This document shows, in pieces, positions 34,934-44,268 of a DNA stretch of 64,000 bases (its first letter is position 1; each line of letters opens with the position of its first letter). Source of the stretch: Alphaproteobacteria bacterium (GTDB lineage Bacteria; Pseudomonadota; Alphaproteobacteria; Micavibrionales; UBA2020). Both the position numbers and the translations under genes were made by a program. The stretch spans positions 1 to 64,000 of the forward strand of contig JAEUKT010000002.1 in the NCBI GenBank assembly GCA_016794125.1, in the 5' to 3' direction. Under the pieces are notes generated by a model. That model was not told the DNA's origin. It did no database searches and worked only from the letters and a program-made list of their open reading frames with translations.

Positions 34934-35036
34934 TGCTGCAGTGTAACAAAATATTGAAACAATTCAATATTTTAACGCTTCCGCTTTCCGCCTGTTCTGC
35001 TATAACGCTGATTATAAAAAATCCGAGGAATCTTCC

Positions 35037-36299
35037 ATGACCAAAAGCGCCGCCGGGCCCGGCATTTTCGCGCAAATGACGCAGGACAAAGTCGTAACGC
35101 TGACCATTCTGGTCGCCGCCTTCGGCTATTTCGTCGATGTGTTCGACCTGCTGCTGTTCAATATTTTGCGCGTGCCGTCGCTGAAAGATCTGGGCGTGCC
35201 GGAGGATCAGCTGCTGGATCAGGGCGTGTTTTTGCTGAACACGCAAATGGCGGGGCTGTTGGTGGGCGGGTTTTTCTGGGGCGTGGCGGGCGATAAATTC
35301 GGGCGGCTGTCCGTCCTGTTCGGGTCGATCATCCTTTATTCACTGGGCAATATCGCGAATGCGTTTGTGACCACCGTCGATCAATACGCAATCCTGCGCT
35401 TTATCACCGGCCTTGGTCTTGCGGGGGAACTGGGCGTGGGCGTGACGCTGGCATCCGAATTATTGCCGCGCAAATTGCGCGGGCTTGGCACCACCTTCAT
35501 CGCCTCGATCGGCGTGATGGGCGCGGTTGCGGCGGGCATCATTGCCCATTACGTGTCGTGGCGGCATGCCTATATGATCGGCGGCGGCATGGGTTTCCTG
35601 CTGCTGCTGCTGCGCGTGGGCGTGAAAGAATCCGGCATGTTCAAAAAAGTCGTCGCAGAAGGCCCGAAAGTGGCGCGCGGCAATATCCTGATGTTTTTCC
35701 GCGACCTTGACCTGTTCCGCCGTTATATGGCGGTCTTGATGATCGGCGCGCCGCTGTGGTGCATCGTGGGCATGTTCATCACCTTTACGCCCGAATTCGC
35801 CAAGGATTTCGGCATGCAGGGCACGCTGCCGACCGCCGCGAATGCCGTGCTGTGGTGCTATGTCGGGCTGACGCTCGGCGATATGCTGAGCGGATTGCTC
35901 AGCCAGTACCTGCAAAGCCGCCGCAAATCTATTGCGGCATCGCTTGTGTTCCTGACCGTCACCACTTTGGTTTTCACGCATGTCACGCCGTCATCGGTGG
36001 AAATATATTATGCACTATGCTGCCTGATGGGCATCGGCGCGGGGTACTGGGCGATGTTCGTGCAGATCGGGGCGGAACAATTCGGCACCAATTTGCGCGC
36101 AACCGCCGCCACCAGCGTGCCGAACGTGGCGCGCGGCCTTGCGATCCCCATCACGCTGGGCTTCCGCGCCCTGATCCCCGTCTTTGGCGTGACGGGCGGC
36201 GGACTTGCCGTATTCGCGGTTGTGATGGCGCTTGCCTTTGCCGGATTGCTGCTCGTCAAGGAAACCTTCCATGACGACCTCGACTATGTGGAAAAATAG
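35037..36299 (+). CDS. MFS transporter
   Basis: 420 residues with twelve predicted membrane helices. The loop 2-3 motif GDKFGRLSV is the MFS signature, and FGYFVDVFDLLLFNI in helix 1 with the acidic Asp pair resembles sugar/organic-acid proton symporters. GAGGAA lies upstream of the ATG. It is not adjacent to a single pathway: FecR-like, malate synthase and urate oxidase genes follow on the same strand, so a purine-derived or dicarboxylate substrate is possible but unproven. Confidence 0.8.
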   Translation: MTKSAAGPGIFAQMTQDKVVTLTILVAAFGYFVDVFDLLLFNILRVPSLKDLGVPEDQLLDQGVFLLNTQMAGLLVGGFFWGVAGDKFGRLSVLFGSIILYSLGNIANAFVTTVDQYAILRFITGLGLAGELGVGVTLASELLPRKLRGLGTTFIASIGVMGAVAAGIIAHYVSWRHAYMIGGGMGFLLLLLRVGVKESGMFKKVVAEGPKVARGNILMFFRDLDLFRRYMAVLMIGAPLWCIVGMFITFTPEFAKDFGMQGTLPTAANAVLWCYVGLTLGDMLSGLLSQYLQSRRKSIAASLVFLTVTTLVFTHVTPSSVEIYYALCCLMGIGAGYWAMFVQIGAEQFGTNLRATAATSVPNVARGLAIPITLGFRALIPVFGVTGGGLAVFAVVMALAFAGLLLVKETFHDDLDYVEK

Positions 36300-36335
36300 C
36301 GGAATTGTGATAGGCTTGGCGCAAGGGAGATTATC

Positions 36336-36965
36336 ATGAAATATCTTTTTCTTGCCGCCGTTTTGTTTTTCGCAAGCCCCGCACAGGCCGCCGAATTCGC
36401 AGGTTATGTGCGCGACGTATCGGGCGACGCGACCATCGACCGCGGCGCCGGCGCAAAACCGCTGCACAAGGGCGACGATATCGCCATCAACGACAAAATC
36501 GCAACCGCCAAGGGCGCGCGCGTGAAAATCGAATTCGCCGACGGCGCGGAGCTGGTGCTGGCGCAGAACGGCAAACTGACCATCGACCAGTATGTGTACG
36601 ACCCGAAACGCCCGCATGACGGCAAGGCGGAAATGACCGTGCTGGACAGCGCGTTTTCCTTCACCGGCGGATGGATGGACAAGGGCGCCAAATCCGACGT
36701 GAAGATGAACCTGAATTTCGGCACCATCGGCGTGCGCGGCACGAAAATCCTGCGCGCCATGAACGGTAATGAATGCTGGATTTACCTGCAATCGGGCCAT
36801 ATCGACGTTTACAACAAGGGCGGCAAAGTGTCGCTGAACCCGGGCGAAGGCACGATCATGTCGGCCAAAACCAAGGCGCCCGCCGCGCCGCATGTCTGGC
36901 CGAAAAAAGAAATCGCATGGATTTCCGCGAATGTCGCGGGCGAAGCGAAGGAATGGAAACCGTAA
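36336..36965 (+). CDS. Secreted FecR-domain protein
   Basis: 209 residues with a Sec signal peptide (cleavage after AQA, about residue 18). A FecR-like domain follows: GDATIDRGAGAKPLHKGD, a central KIEFADGAELVLAQNGKLTID and FGTIGVRGTKI. Unlike iron-regulation FecR it has no anti-sigma N-terminal segment or membrane helix and no sigma factor lies nearby, so it is one of the stand-alone periplasmic FecR proteins with unknown role. GGGAG precedes the ATG, and malate synthase starts one base after its stop. Confidence 0.75.
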   Translation: MKYLFLAAVLFFASPAQAAEFAGYVRDVSGDATIDRGAGAKPLHKGDDIAINDKIATAKGARVKIEFADGAELVLAQNGKLTIDQYVYDPKRPHDGKAEMTVLDSAFSFTGGWMDKGAKSDVKMNLNFGTIGVRGTKILRAMNGNECWIYLQSGHIDVYNKGGKVSLNPGEGTIMSAKTKAPAAPHVWPKKEIAWISANVAGEAKEWKP

Positions 36966-36966
36966 T

Positions 36967-38511
36967 ATGTTCGCCGTCACCGCACCCGCCGTCGTGGGAC
37001 AGGATGAAATTTTAACGCCCGAAGCCTTCGCGTTCCTCGAAGGGCTTGAAAAAAAATTCGGCAACCGCCGCCGCCTGCTGATGGCGGAGCGTGTGCGGAT
37101 GCAGGAAAAGCTGGATGGCGGCTGGAACCCTAATTTTACGGCCGAGACGAAGCATATCCGCGATGCGGACTGGAAAGTGCGGCCCGCACCCGCCGATTTG
37201 CTCGACCGCCGCGTGGAAATCACCGGCCCGCCCGACCGCAAAATGGTCATCAACGCGCTGAATTCGGGCGCGTCGTGCTTTATGGCGGATTTCGAGGATT
37301 CCAATACGCCGACATGGGAAAACCAGATCGCGGGACAGATCAACCTGCGCGACGCGAATAACCGCGCGATTGAATTCAGGGATGCGGCGAGCGGCAAGGA
37401 ATACAAATTAAAAGACAAGACCGCCGTGCTGCTGGTGCGCCCGCGCGGGCTGCATATGGAAGAAAAACATATGACGCTGGACGGGCAATTCCTGTCGGCA
37501 TCCTTCTTCGATTTCGGCCTGTACCTGTTCCACAACCGCCGCGCACCGTATTATTACCTGCCCAAGCTGGAAAGCTGGCAGGAGGCGCAATTGTGGAGCG
37601 ATGTGATTTCTTTCGCGGAAGATGAATTGCACCTGCCGCGCGGCACGGTGCGCGCAACCGTGCTGATCGAAACCATCACCGCCGCGTTCCAGATGGATGA
37701 AATCCTGCATGCTTTGCGCGACCATATCGTCGGCCTGAATTGCGGGCGGTGGGATTATATCTTCAGCTACATCAAGAAATTCCGCAACCGCCCGGGTTTC
37801 ATCGTGCCGGACCGCGGATCGGTCACCATGACAGCGCATTTCCTGCGCAGCTATTCGCTGAACCTCATCAAGACCTGCCACCGCCGCGGCGCGCATGCGA
37901 TGGGCGGCATGGCGGCGCAGATCCCGATCAAGAACGACGAAGCCGCGAACAATGCCGCGCTGGAAAAAGTCCGCGCCGACAAGACGCGGGAAGCAACCGA
38001 CGGGCATGACGGCACCTGGGTCGCGCATCCCGCGCTTGTGTCTGTGGCGAAAGAAATTTTCGACAGATTAATGCCGCAGGCGAACCAGCTGGATAAATTG
38101 CGCGCAGATGTGAACATCACCGCCGACGACCTGCTGAAAGTGCCGGAGGGAAAGATCACCGAAGAAGGCCTGCGCCGCAATATCAATATCGGCCTGCTGT
38201 ATTTGAAAGCATGGCTGGCAGGCAATGGCTGTGTGCCGATCCATAATTTGATGGAGGACGCGGCGACCGCCGAAATTTCACGCGCGCAATTGTGGCAATG
38301 GCGGCATCACAAAGCGAAGCTGGAAGACGGCCGCGTGATTGACGACAATTTCATGCACGCAATGCTGATGGACGAATCCGCAAAACTGGATGCCGACACA
38401 TACACCAGCGCCGCCGCCGGCATGTTCGCGGGCATGGTGATGGGCGACCGTCTTGACGATTTTCTGACGACGAAAGCGTATGACTGGGTGCTGGAGGACG
38501 AAAAGGCGTAA
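36967..38511 (+). CDS. aceB: Malate synthase A
   Basis: 514 residues, the usual size of the A-type enzyme, which condenses glyoxylate and acetyl-CoA to malate. The family block FMADFEDSNTPTWENQ and RPRGLHMEEKH are clear, and CGRWDYIFSYIKK and IGVLIET-like LIETITAAFQMDE supply active-site residues. The start at 36967 immediately follows the FecR gene. Its stop codon is followed directly by the puuD ATG, so urate oxidation and glyoxylate use are translationally linked: allantoin breakdown yields glyoxylate, which this enzyme consumes. No isocitrate lyase is in the window. Confidence 0.93.
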   Translation: MFAVTAPAVVGQDEILTPEAFAFLEGLEKKFGNRRRLLMAERVRMQEKLDGGWNPNFTAETKHIRDADWKVRPAPADLLDRRVEITGPPDRKMVINALNSGASCFMADFEDSNTPTWENQIAGQINLRDANNRAIEFRDAASGKEYKLKDKTAVLLVRPRGLHMEEKHMTLDGQFLSASFFDFGLYLFHNRRAPYYYLPKLESWQEAQLWSDVISFAEDELHLPRGTVRATVLIETITAAFQMDEILHALRDHIVGLNCGRWDYIFSYIKKFRNRPGFIVPDRGSVTMTAHFLRSYSLNLIKTCHRRGAHAMGGMAAQIPIKNDEAANNAALEKVRADKTREATDGHDGTWVAHPALVSVAKEIFDRLMPQANQLDKLRADVNITADDLLKVPEGKITEEGLRRNINIGLLYLKAWLAGNGCVPIHNLMEDAATAEISRAQLWQWRHHKAKLEDGRVIDDNFMHAMLMDESAKLDADTYTSAAAGMFAGMVMGDRLDDFLTTKAYDWVLEDEKA

Positions 38512-39717
38512 ATGGACATCGACGTCACCCAATGGCTGAGTTTGGCGCTGCGCTGGTTTCACCTGATGCTGGGCATCATGTGGATCGGCGCGTCATTCTA
38601 TTTCGTCTGGCTTGACCTCAGCTTGCGCCCCGCCAAAGATAAAAAAGACCGAGATGCGGGCGTTTCCGGCGAAGTCTGGGCGGTGCATGGCGGCGGGTTT
38701 TACCACAAGCAGAAATATCTGGTCGCGCCCGAAGGCATGCCGGATGATTTGCACTGGTTCAAATGGGAAGCGTACCTGACCTTTATCAGCGGTTTTTTCC
38801 TGCTGTGCCTGATGTATTACTGGCAGGCGGATTTATACCTGATCGACAATGCGAAATACGCCTTCACGCCTGCGCAGGCGACGTTCACGGGATTAGCGTT
38901 TTTGCTGGGCGGCTGGCTGTTTTACGATGAATTGTGCAAAAGCGCGCTTGGCGAAAACGTCAAAGTGTTTTCGGTGATCTGGGCGCTGGCGCTGACGGCC
39001 GCCGCTTACTTCCTGACGCAAATCTTCACGGGGCGCGGCGCGTTTATCCATGTGGGCGCGATGATCGGCACCGCGATGACGGCGAATGTGTTTGCGGTCA
39101 TCATCCCGAACCAGAAAAAAGTCGTGGCGGCGCTGCTGCGCGGCGACAAGCCCGATGCGAAATACGGCAAGATCGCCAAGCAGCGGTCGATGCACAACAA
39201 TTACATGACGCTGCCCGTGCTGCTGATCATGATCAGCAATCATTATCCGGTTTTGTATGCGGGCACGTATAACTGGGCGATACTGGCCGCGCTCGGGTTA
39301 TCGTCGTGGCCGTTCCGCCATTATTTCAACCTGAAGGACCGCGGCATCACTGATTACCGCTTCATGGCGGCGGGGCTGGCCGGTTTTGCGCTCACCATTT
39401 GCGCGGCGTCGGGTTTATTCGCGGCACCGAAACCCGTTGCCATCGCCGCCGCCACGCCCGCCGAAATCCGCCAGATCGTGCGCACGCATTGCAGCGGCTG
39501 CCACAGCGACACGCCGACCCATGATAGCGTCACCGAAGCGCCCAAAGGCGTCGCGTTCGATACGATGGAGCAGATCCGGCAATATGCGCCGCGCATCATC
39601 GAACAGGCTGTGAAGGCCGACACGATGCCGCTTGGCAATGAAACCGGCATGACGGATGCGGAGCGCGCGAAACTGGGCGCAGGCCTTGCGCCGCAACCGG
39701 CTGAGGGCAAACACTAA
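38512..39717 (+). CDS. puuD: Membrane-bound urate oxidase with C-terminal cytochrome c
   Basis: 401 residues, beginning directly after the malate synthase stop. Residues about 1-310 form a membrane domain of about eight helices (RWFHLMLGIMWIGASFYFVWLD, AMIGTAMTANVFAVIIPNQ), and about 320-400 a cytochrome c domain with the haem site CSGCH. PuuD oxidises urate to 5-hydroxyisourate and passes electrons to the haem instead of releasing peroxide like soluble uricase. Downstream steps are uraH, uraD, puuE, and the distant alc and allA. Confidence 0.92.
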   Translation: MDIDVTQWLSLALRWFHLMLGIMWIGASFYFVWLDLSLRPAKDKKDRDAGVSGEVWAVHGGGFYHKQKYLVAPEGMPDDLHWFKWEAYLTFISGFFLLCLMYYWQADLYLIDNAKYAFTPAQATFTGLAFLLGGWLFYDELCKSALGENVKVFSVIWALALTAAAYFLTQIFTGRGAFIHVGAMIGTAMTANVFAVIIPNQKKVVAALLRGDKPDAKYGKIAKQRSMHNNYMTLPVLLIMISNHYPVLYAGTYNWAILAALGLSSWPFRHYFNLKDRGITDYRFMAAGLAGFALTICAASGLFAAPKPVAIAAATPAEIRQIVRTHCSGCHSDTPTHDSVTEAPKGVAFDTMEQIRQYAPRIIEQAVKADTMPLGNETGMTDAERAKLGAGLAPQPAEGKH

Positions 39718-39740
39718 ATTGCGACTATCGCAATTTTATC

Positions 39741-39769
39741 TTGACAAAAATTCGTAATTCTGATAGTCT
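39741..39769 (+). promoter_or_regulatory. Promoter of the AT-rich ORF at 39793
   Basis: A perfect TTGACA (39741-39746) is followed after 17 bases by TAGTCT (39764-39769), or alternatively TGATAG a little earlier. GGAG lies seven bases upstream of the ATG at 39793. The near-consensus form stands out among the GC-rich surroundings. Confidence 0.5.
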
Positions 39770-39792
39770 GAGTATATTGATTGGAGATTTGA

Positions 39793-40365
39793 ATGAACGA
39801 ATTAAAAGCAAAAAATAAAATCAGAAAAAACCCTTTAAACCTTCTTTTTTGCAGCCTTATCCTTTTTCTTACCAGTTTCATTATAGGTTCGCACACCATC
39901 TTCGCGGCTGAAAAACCCGTCTTGAATGAAACGCGCCTTAAAACACTCGTTGCGGAACTTGTATCAGAATGCCCGGACAGGGGCTGCGACTTACAAGCAC
40001 GCAAGGTTTATTTTTCTAAACAAGGCTGGCGTGAATACACAGCTTACCACGACCAGCTACGCAAACGAATTCACGTTCAGCAAGTGAAAGTTTGGGAAAA
40101 GATGCATGGCACTTGTCCGACCGAGGGGCGGTCTGGCCTCGTTGTACAAGAGAGTTTTTCCAGCAGAAAATTTGATGAAATTCAATATTCTTCGACGAGA
40201 AAAATATCGTATTTCACTGATGAAACTCTTTGCGCACGGGAAAAATTGTCGTTGGACATCATTGCCTTCGCATCTCCGCAAACTGCTTCAGGCACGTTTG
40301 TTGTAAACAAATGGAAGTTTCAGTTTCCCGATGCCGCAGGCGAAAACTGCGCAAATACAGAATAA
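39793..40365 (+). CDS. Unknown secreted or membrane-anchored protein, AT-rich gene
   Basis: 190 residues: a Lys/Asn-rich head, a hydrophobic helix (about 16-38) ending before AAEKP, then a soluble domain with five Cys residues (SECPDRGCD, GTCPTEGRS, DETLCAREK, ENCANTE). YFSKQGWREYTAYHDQLRK and a final VVNKWKFQFPD faintly recall the IcmL/VirB8-like fold, but this is too weak to name. The codon use is far more AT-rich than the neighbouring urate genes, and it has its own promoter, so it looks like a recent insertion between puuD and uraH. Confidence 0.7.
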   Translation: MNELKAKNKIRKNPLNLLFCSLILFLTSFIIGSHTIFAAEKPVLNETRLKTLVAELVSECPDRGCDLQARKVYFSKQGWREYTAYHDQLRKRIHVQQVKVWEKMHGTCPTEGRSGLVVQESFSSRKFDEIQYSSTRKISYFTDETLCAREKLSLDIIAFASPQTASGTFVVNKWKFQFPDAAGENCANTE

Positions 40366-40382
40366 AAATCAGTACGAATTAT

Positions 40383-40739
40383 CTAACTGCCGCGATAGGT
40401 GCTGTAGCCGTAGGGCGACACCAGCAGCGGCACGTGGTAATGGCTGTCGGCATCGGAAATGCCGAAATGGATCTGGATGATGTCGAAAAACGGGAATTTG
40501 GGCAGCTCCACGCCCATGCGGCGGAAATACTTCCCGGCCTCGAATTCGATGCGGTACGTGCCCGCCTTGAAATCCTTGTCGGCCAGCAGCGGAGCATCGA
40601 CGCGCCCGTCATCGTTGGTTTTCGTGGCCACCAGCTGCGTTTCCACGCCGCCCGCGCCGATGCGGAACAGCCGCAGCCGCATGCCCTTGGCCGGTGTGCC
40701 GTTGGCGGTGTCGAGGATGTGGGTGGTCAGCTTGCCCAT
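40383..40739 (-). CDS. uraH: 5-Hydroxyisourate hydrolase (transthyretin-like)
   Basis: 118 residues, the standard size. It begins with LTTHILDTANGTPAKG, contains HYHVPLLVSPYGYSTYRGS at the end, including the C-terminal YRGS tetrapeptide that distinguishes HIU hydrolases from transthyretin, and carries the catalytic His and Arg residues. It opens 5-hydroxyisourate to OHCU, the step between PuuD and UraD. It is divergent from puuE and uraD. GGGAG lies nine bases upstream of the ATG. Confidence 0.95.
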   Translation of the reverse strand: MGKLTTHILDTANGTPAKGMRLRLFRIGAGGVETQLVATKTNDDGRVDAPLLADKDFKAGTYRIEFEAGKYFRRMGVELPKFPFFDIIQIHFGISDADSHYHVPLLVSPYGYSTYRGS

Positions 40740-40887
40740 GATAAAATCTCCCTGTTTCTGTCGAGCCTAAGCCTTGCACAAATTCCGTCAAGAGCCCCGC
40801 TGCGCCGCTTTCCGGAAACTGCCGTTAACCGCTCCCTAACCCGCAACGCCTATCATGAAACATTGACGTGGCGAAGATGGGGAAATT

Positions 40888-41052
40888 ATGGCCTTGTACG
40901 CAAATACGACCGACAAAAAAATCACCTCGACGGGAAATATGTTGCGCGGATCGGTGCCGATGAGCGTCAAGCTGGGCACGCCGCGCGCAAAAACCCCCGC
41001 AGCATGGGCGAAATATGGCGACAAAGAAAAAACCGCGTTCCAAAACTTCTAA
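40888..41052 (+). CDS. Possible 54-residue protein overlapping puuE
   Basis: A short frame from ATG at 40888, with GGGGA six bases upstream, to TAA at 41052, overlapping the first 38 bases of puuE in another frame. The product (MALYANTTDKKITSTGNML...) is basic, without membrane helix or known domain. The good ribosome binding site and the poor one for puuE suggest it might be a translated leader coupling puuE translation; no family was recognised. Confidence 0.35.
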   Translation: MALYANTTDKKITSTGNMLRGSVPMSVKLGTPRAKTPAAWAKYGDKEKTAFQNF

Positions 41053-42013
41053 AAAACCGGCCGCCGCGAAAAACGGCACGAATGGCAATGGCGAACGTCC
41101 AGCCGCGCCCCCGCGCGACACGCGCGATTACGTGGGCTATGGCGAACACCCGCCCCATGCCAACTGGCCGGGCGGCGCGCGCGTGGCGGTGCAATTCGTC
41201 CTGAATTACGAGGAAGGCGGCGAGAACTGCGTGCTGAACGGCGACGCGGCGTCGGAAACCTTCCTGTCCGAAATCATCAATGCCCCGCGCATCGAAGGCC
41301 GGCATATCAGCATGGAGTCGATCTATGAATACGGCACGCGCGCGGGCGTGTGGCGTTTGCTGCGCCTGTTTAAAAAATACAAAATGCCCGTCACCGTTTT
41401 CGCGGTCGCCCTCGCGCTTGAAAAATATCCGGCGATGGCCAAGACGTTTTTGCGCGAAGGCCACGAGATCGCGTCGCACGGATACCGCTGGATCAATTAT
41501 CAGGACATCGACATCAAGACGGAGCGCGACCATATGAAACGCGCCGTAGAAATCATCGAACGCCTGTCGGGCGAACGCCCGCTCGGCTGGTACACAGGCC
41601 GCACCAGCCCGAACACGCGGCGGCTGGTGATGGAGGATGGCAGTTTCCTGTACGATGCCGATGATTACAGCGACGACCTGCCGTTCTGGTACAGGGAAGC
41701 GGATAAAAAACAACTGGTTGTGCCCTATACGCTGGATACCAACGATATGCGCTTTGCGGCCGCGCAGGGCTTCAATTCGGGCGACCAGTATTTTGCTTAC
41801 CTGCGCGATGCGTTTGATGTGCTGTACGAAGAAGGCGAGCATGCGCCGAAGATGCTATCGATCGGCTTGCATTGCCGCATCGTCGGCCGCCCCGCCCGCA
41901 TGGCGGCGCTGGAGCGGTTTATCCGGCATATCAAGAGCCACGACAAAGTCTGGATCGCCCGCCGCATCGATATCGCGCGGCACTGGATGGAAAAACACCC
42001 GTTTAAAGGATAA
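41015..42013 (+). CDS. puuE: Allantoinase PuuE (polysaccharide-deacetylase fold)
   Basis: 332 residues. After a Lys-rich head the PuuE pattern is visible: RDYVGYGEHPPHANWPGGAR, QFVLNYEEGGENCVLNGD, HEIASHGYRWINYQ (NodB-fold His motif) and TGRTSPNTRRL. It converts allantoin to allantoate without the dihydropyrimidinase-type metallochemistry. The family start fits a point close to 41015. uraD follows 5 bases after its stop. Confidence 0.93.
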   Translation: MATKKKPRSKTSKKPAAAKNGTNGNGERPAAPPRDTRDYVGYGEHPPHANWPGGARVAVQFVLNYEEGGENCVLNGDAASETFLSEIINAPRIEGRHISMESIYEYGTRAGVWRLLRLFKKYKMPVTVFAVALALEKYPAMAKTFLREGHEIASHGYRWINYQDIDIKTERDHMKRAVEIIERLSGERPLGWYTGRTSPNTRRLVMEDGSFLYDADDYSDDLPFWYREADKKQLVVPYTLDTNDMRFAAAQGFNSGDQYFAYLRDAFDVLYEEGEHAPKMLSIGLHCRIVGRPARMAALERFIRHIKSHDKVWIARRIDIARHWMEKHPFKG

Positions 42014-42018
42014 CCGCC

Positions 42019-42525
42019 GTGGATGACGACAAGCCGCTGAGCGTGAAGCCCGCCGATGTATCGTTGGATGAGTTCCTGAAAGTATACGGGGGCATCTATG
42101 AACATTCGCCGTGGATTGCGGAGGGCGCGTACAAAACCGGCGCGGCCACCGTGCGCGACATGCATAGCGTCATGAAAAAAACCGTCGCCGCCGGCACGGA
42201 CGAACAGAAACTCGCCCTCATCCGCGCGCATCCCGACCTTGCCCCTGCGATCGGCACCGACCTGACCGCATCGTCGGTGTCGGAACAAAAGGGCGCGGGG
42301 CTGAAGGAATGCACGCCGGAAGAATACGCGGAATTCCAGCAGCTGAACCGCGATTATAAATCGAAATTCGGCTTTCCGTTTATCGTCGCGGTCAAGGGGC
42401 TGCACCGCACCGACATCCTGAAACTGTTCCGCCAGCGCATGCATAATGACGCGGAAACGGAATTCGCCACTGCGCTGGCGCAGATCGACCGCATCGCGTA
42501 TTTCAGGTTGATGGCGCTGCCGTAA
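42019..42525 (+). CDS. uraD: OHCU decarboxylase
   Basis: 168 residues, starting at a GTG with AAGGA nine bases upstream. FLKVYGGIYEHSPWIAEGAY and LIRAHPDLAPAIG contain the conserved catalytic His and Glu of the family, and SSVSEQKGAGL the expected mid-section. It decarboxylates OHCU stereospecifically to S-allantoin. Coupled to puuE, which takes the next step. Confidence 0.93.
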   Translation: MDDDKPLSVKPADVSLDEFLKVYGGIYEHSPWIAEGAYKTGAATVRDMHSVMKKTVAAGTDEQKLALIRAHPDLAPAIGTDLTASSVSEQKGAGLKECTPEEYAEFQQLNRDYKSKFGFPFIVAVKGLHRTDILKLFRQRMHNDAETEFATALAQIDRIAYFRLMALP

Positions 42526-42561
42526 ATCAGCCGTCATTATGGATAAAAACAGCCGAATCAA

Positions 42562-42591
42562 TTGACGCTTCCCCTCCCGTTTTCGGATAGT
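42562..42591 (+). promoter_or_regulatory. Candidate guaA promoter
   Basis: TTGACG (42562-42567) and GATAGT (42586-42591) are separated by 18 bases, about 33 bases upstream of the guaA ATG. Pattern match only. Confidence 0.4.
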
Positions 42592-42624
42592 GGCACTTCA
42601 TAAAACGCGCGAAGGAGCGACCCC

Positions 42625-44220
42625 ATGCAAGCCCAGCCCGTCACCCCCGTTTCCGCCGACCCGAAGAAGACGCATGACACCGTCGTCATCCTCGATTTCG
42701 GCTCACAGGTGACGCAGCTGATCGCACGGCGCATCCGCGAGATTGGCGTTTATTCGGTGCTGCTGCCCTTCAGCGCGCCGATGGAAAAAATCCTGGCCGC
42801 GAAGCCGAAGGCGATCATCCTGTCCGGCGGCCCTGCGAGCGTGACGGAGGCGAATTCCCCCCGCGCCCATGCCGAGATTTTCAAACTGGGCATCCCCGTG
42901 CTGGGCATCTGCTACGGCCAGCAGACGATGTGCGAACAGCTGGGCGGCAAGGTGACATCCAGCCCCAAGCGTGAATTCGGCCGCGCGCATATTTCGGTGG
43001 AGGATAACACCTCGCCGCTTTTCGCCGGCATCTGGCAGCCCGGCACGATGCCGCAAGTCTGGATGAGCCATGGCGACAGCGTCTCCGCCATTCCGGACGG
43101 ATTTAAAGTGATCGGCAAAAGCGACACCTGCCCCTATGCCGCCGTCGCCGATGAAAAACGCAAATTCTACGGCGTGCAATTCCACCCCGAAGTGGTGCAT
43201 ACGCCGGAGGGCAAGCAGATCATTTCCAACTTCGTCCTCAACATCGCGGGCGTGAAGAACGACTGGACGATGGCGGCCTATAAGGACGAGGCGATTGCCG
43301 CGATCCGCGCACAGGTGGGCAAGGACCGCGTCATTTGCGGCGTGTCGGGCGGCGTGGATTCGACCGTTGTCGCGGGGCTGCTGCATGCCGCGATCGGCGA
43401 CCAGCTGACCTGCATTTTCGTCGATACCGGATTGATGCGGTTGAACGAAGGGCAGGAAGTGGTCGACCTGTTCCGCAACCATTTCAACATTCCGCTGGTG
43501 CATGAACAGGCGGGCGCGCTGTTCCTCGAACGCTTGGCGGGCGTTTCCGACCCCGAACAAAAACGCAAGATCATCGGCAAGGCCTTTATCGACGTGTTCG
43601 AGGACGCGAAGAAACGCGCAGGCGAAGCGCCGTTCCTCGCGCAGGGCACGCTGTACCCCGATGTGATTGAATCGGTGTCATTTACCGGCGGGCCGAGCGT
43701 CACGATCAAATCGCATCATAACGTGGGCGGGTTGCCCGAAGACATGAAATTCAAGCTGGTCGAGCCCCTGCGCGCGCTGTTCAAGGACGAGGTGCGGGCA
43801 CTTGGCCTTGAACTCGGCATCCCCGAAAAATTCATCAAGCGCCACCCCTTCCCCGGCCCCGGCCTTGCCATCCGAATCCCCGGCGATATTACCGAAGAAA
43901 AACTCAGCATCCTTCGCAAGGCCGATGCGATTTTCATCGAGGAATTGCACAACAACAAACTCTATGACGAAACCTGGCAGGCCTTCGCCGTGCTGCTGCC
44001 CGTGAAAACGGTCGGCGTGATGGGCGACGGCCGCACCTATGACAGCGTCCTCGCGCTGCGCGCCGTGACAAGCGTCGACGGCATGACCGCCGACTACGCC
44101 CCCCTCCCCCATGAATTCCTCGGCCGCTGCGCCGTGCGCATCGTGAACGAGGTAAAGGGCATCAACCGCGTGGTGTATGACATCACATCCAAGCCGCCGG
44201 GGACGATTGAGTGGGAGTGA
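42625..44220 (+). CDS. guaA: GMP synthase (glutamine-hydrolysing)
   Basis: 531 residues, converting XMP to GMP. The amidotransferase domain (about 1-210) has the nucleophile in GICYGQQTM and the His in [10 protein letters not shown]; the ATP-pyrophosphatase domain has [13 protein letters not shown]; the C-terminal dimerisation domain ends with the family PPGTIEWE. Its partner guaB is 3 kb downstream on the same strand, separated by an AT-rich gene and an opposing oxidase, so they are separately transcribed here. Confidence 0.97.
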   Translation: MQAQPVTPVSADPKKTHDTVVILDFGSQVTQLIARRIREIGVYSVLLPFSAPMEKILAAKPKAIILSGGPASVTEANSPRAHAEIFKLGIPVLGICYGQQTMCEQLGGKVTSSPKREFGRAHISVEDNTSPLFAGIWQPGTMPQVWMSHGDSVSAIPDGFKVIGKSDTCPYAAVADEKRKFYGVQFHPEVVHTPEGKQIISNFVLNIAGVKNDWTMAAYKDEAIAAIRAQVGKDRVICGVSGGVDSTVVAGLLHAAIGDQLTCIFVDTGLMRLNEGQEVVDLFRNHFNIPLVHEQAGALFLERLAGVSDPEQKRKIIGKAFIDVFEDAKKRAGEAPFLAQGTLYPDVIESVSFTGGPSVTIKSHHNVGGLPEDMKFKLVEPLRALFKDEVRALGLELGIPEKFIKRHPFPGPGLAIRIPGDITEEKLSILRKADAIFIEELHNNKLYDETWQAFAVLLPVKTVGVMGDGRTYDSVLALRAVTSVDGMTADYAPLPHEFLGRCAVRIVNEVKGINRVVYDITSKPPGTIEWE

Positions 44221-44268
44221 TTTTTAAACAAAATTAGGTGGTTTTTTTAAAGAGATTGGCTCAATAAA

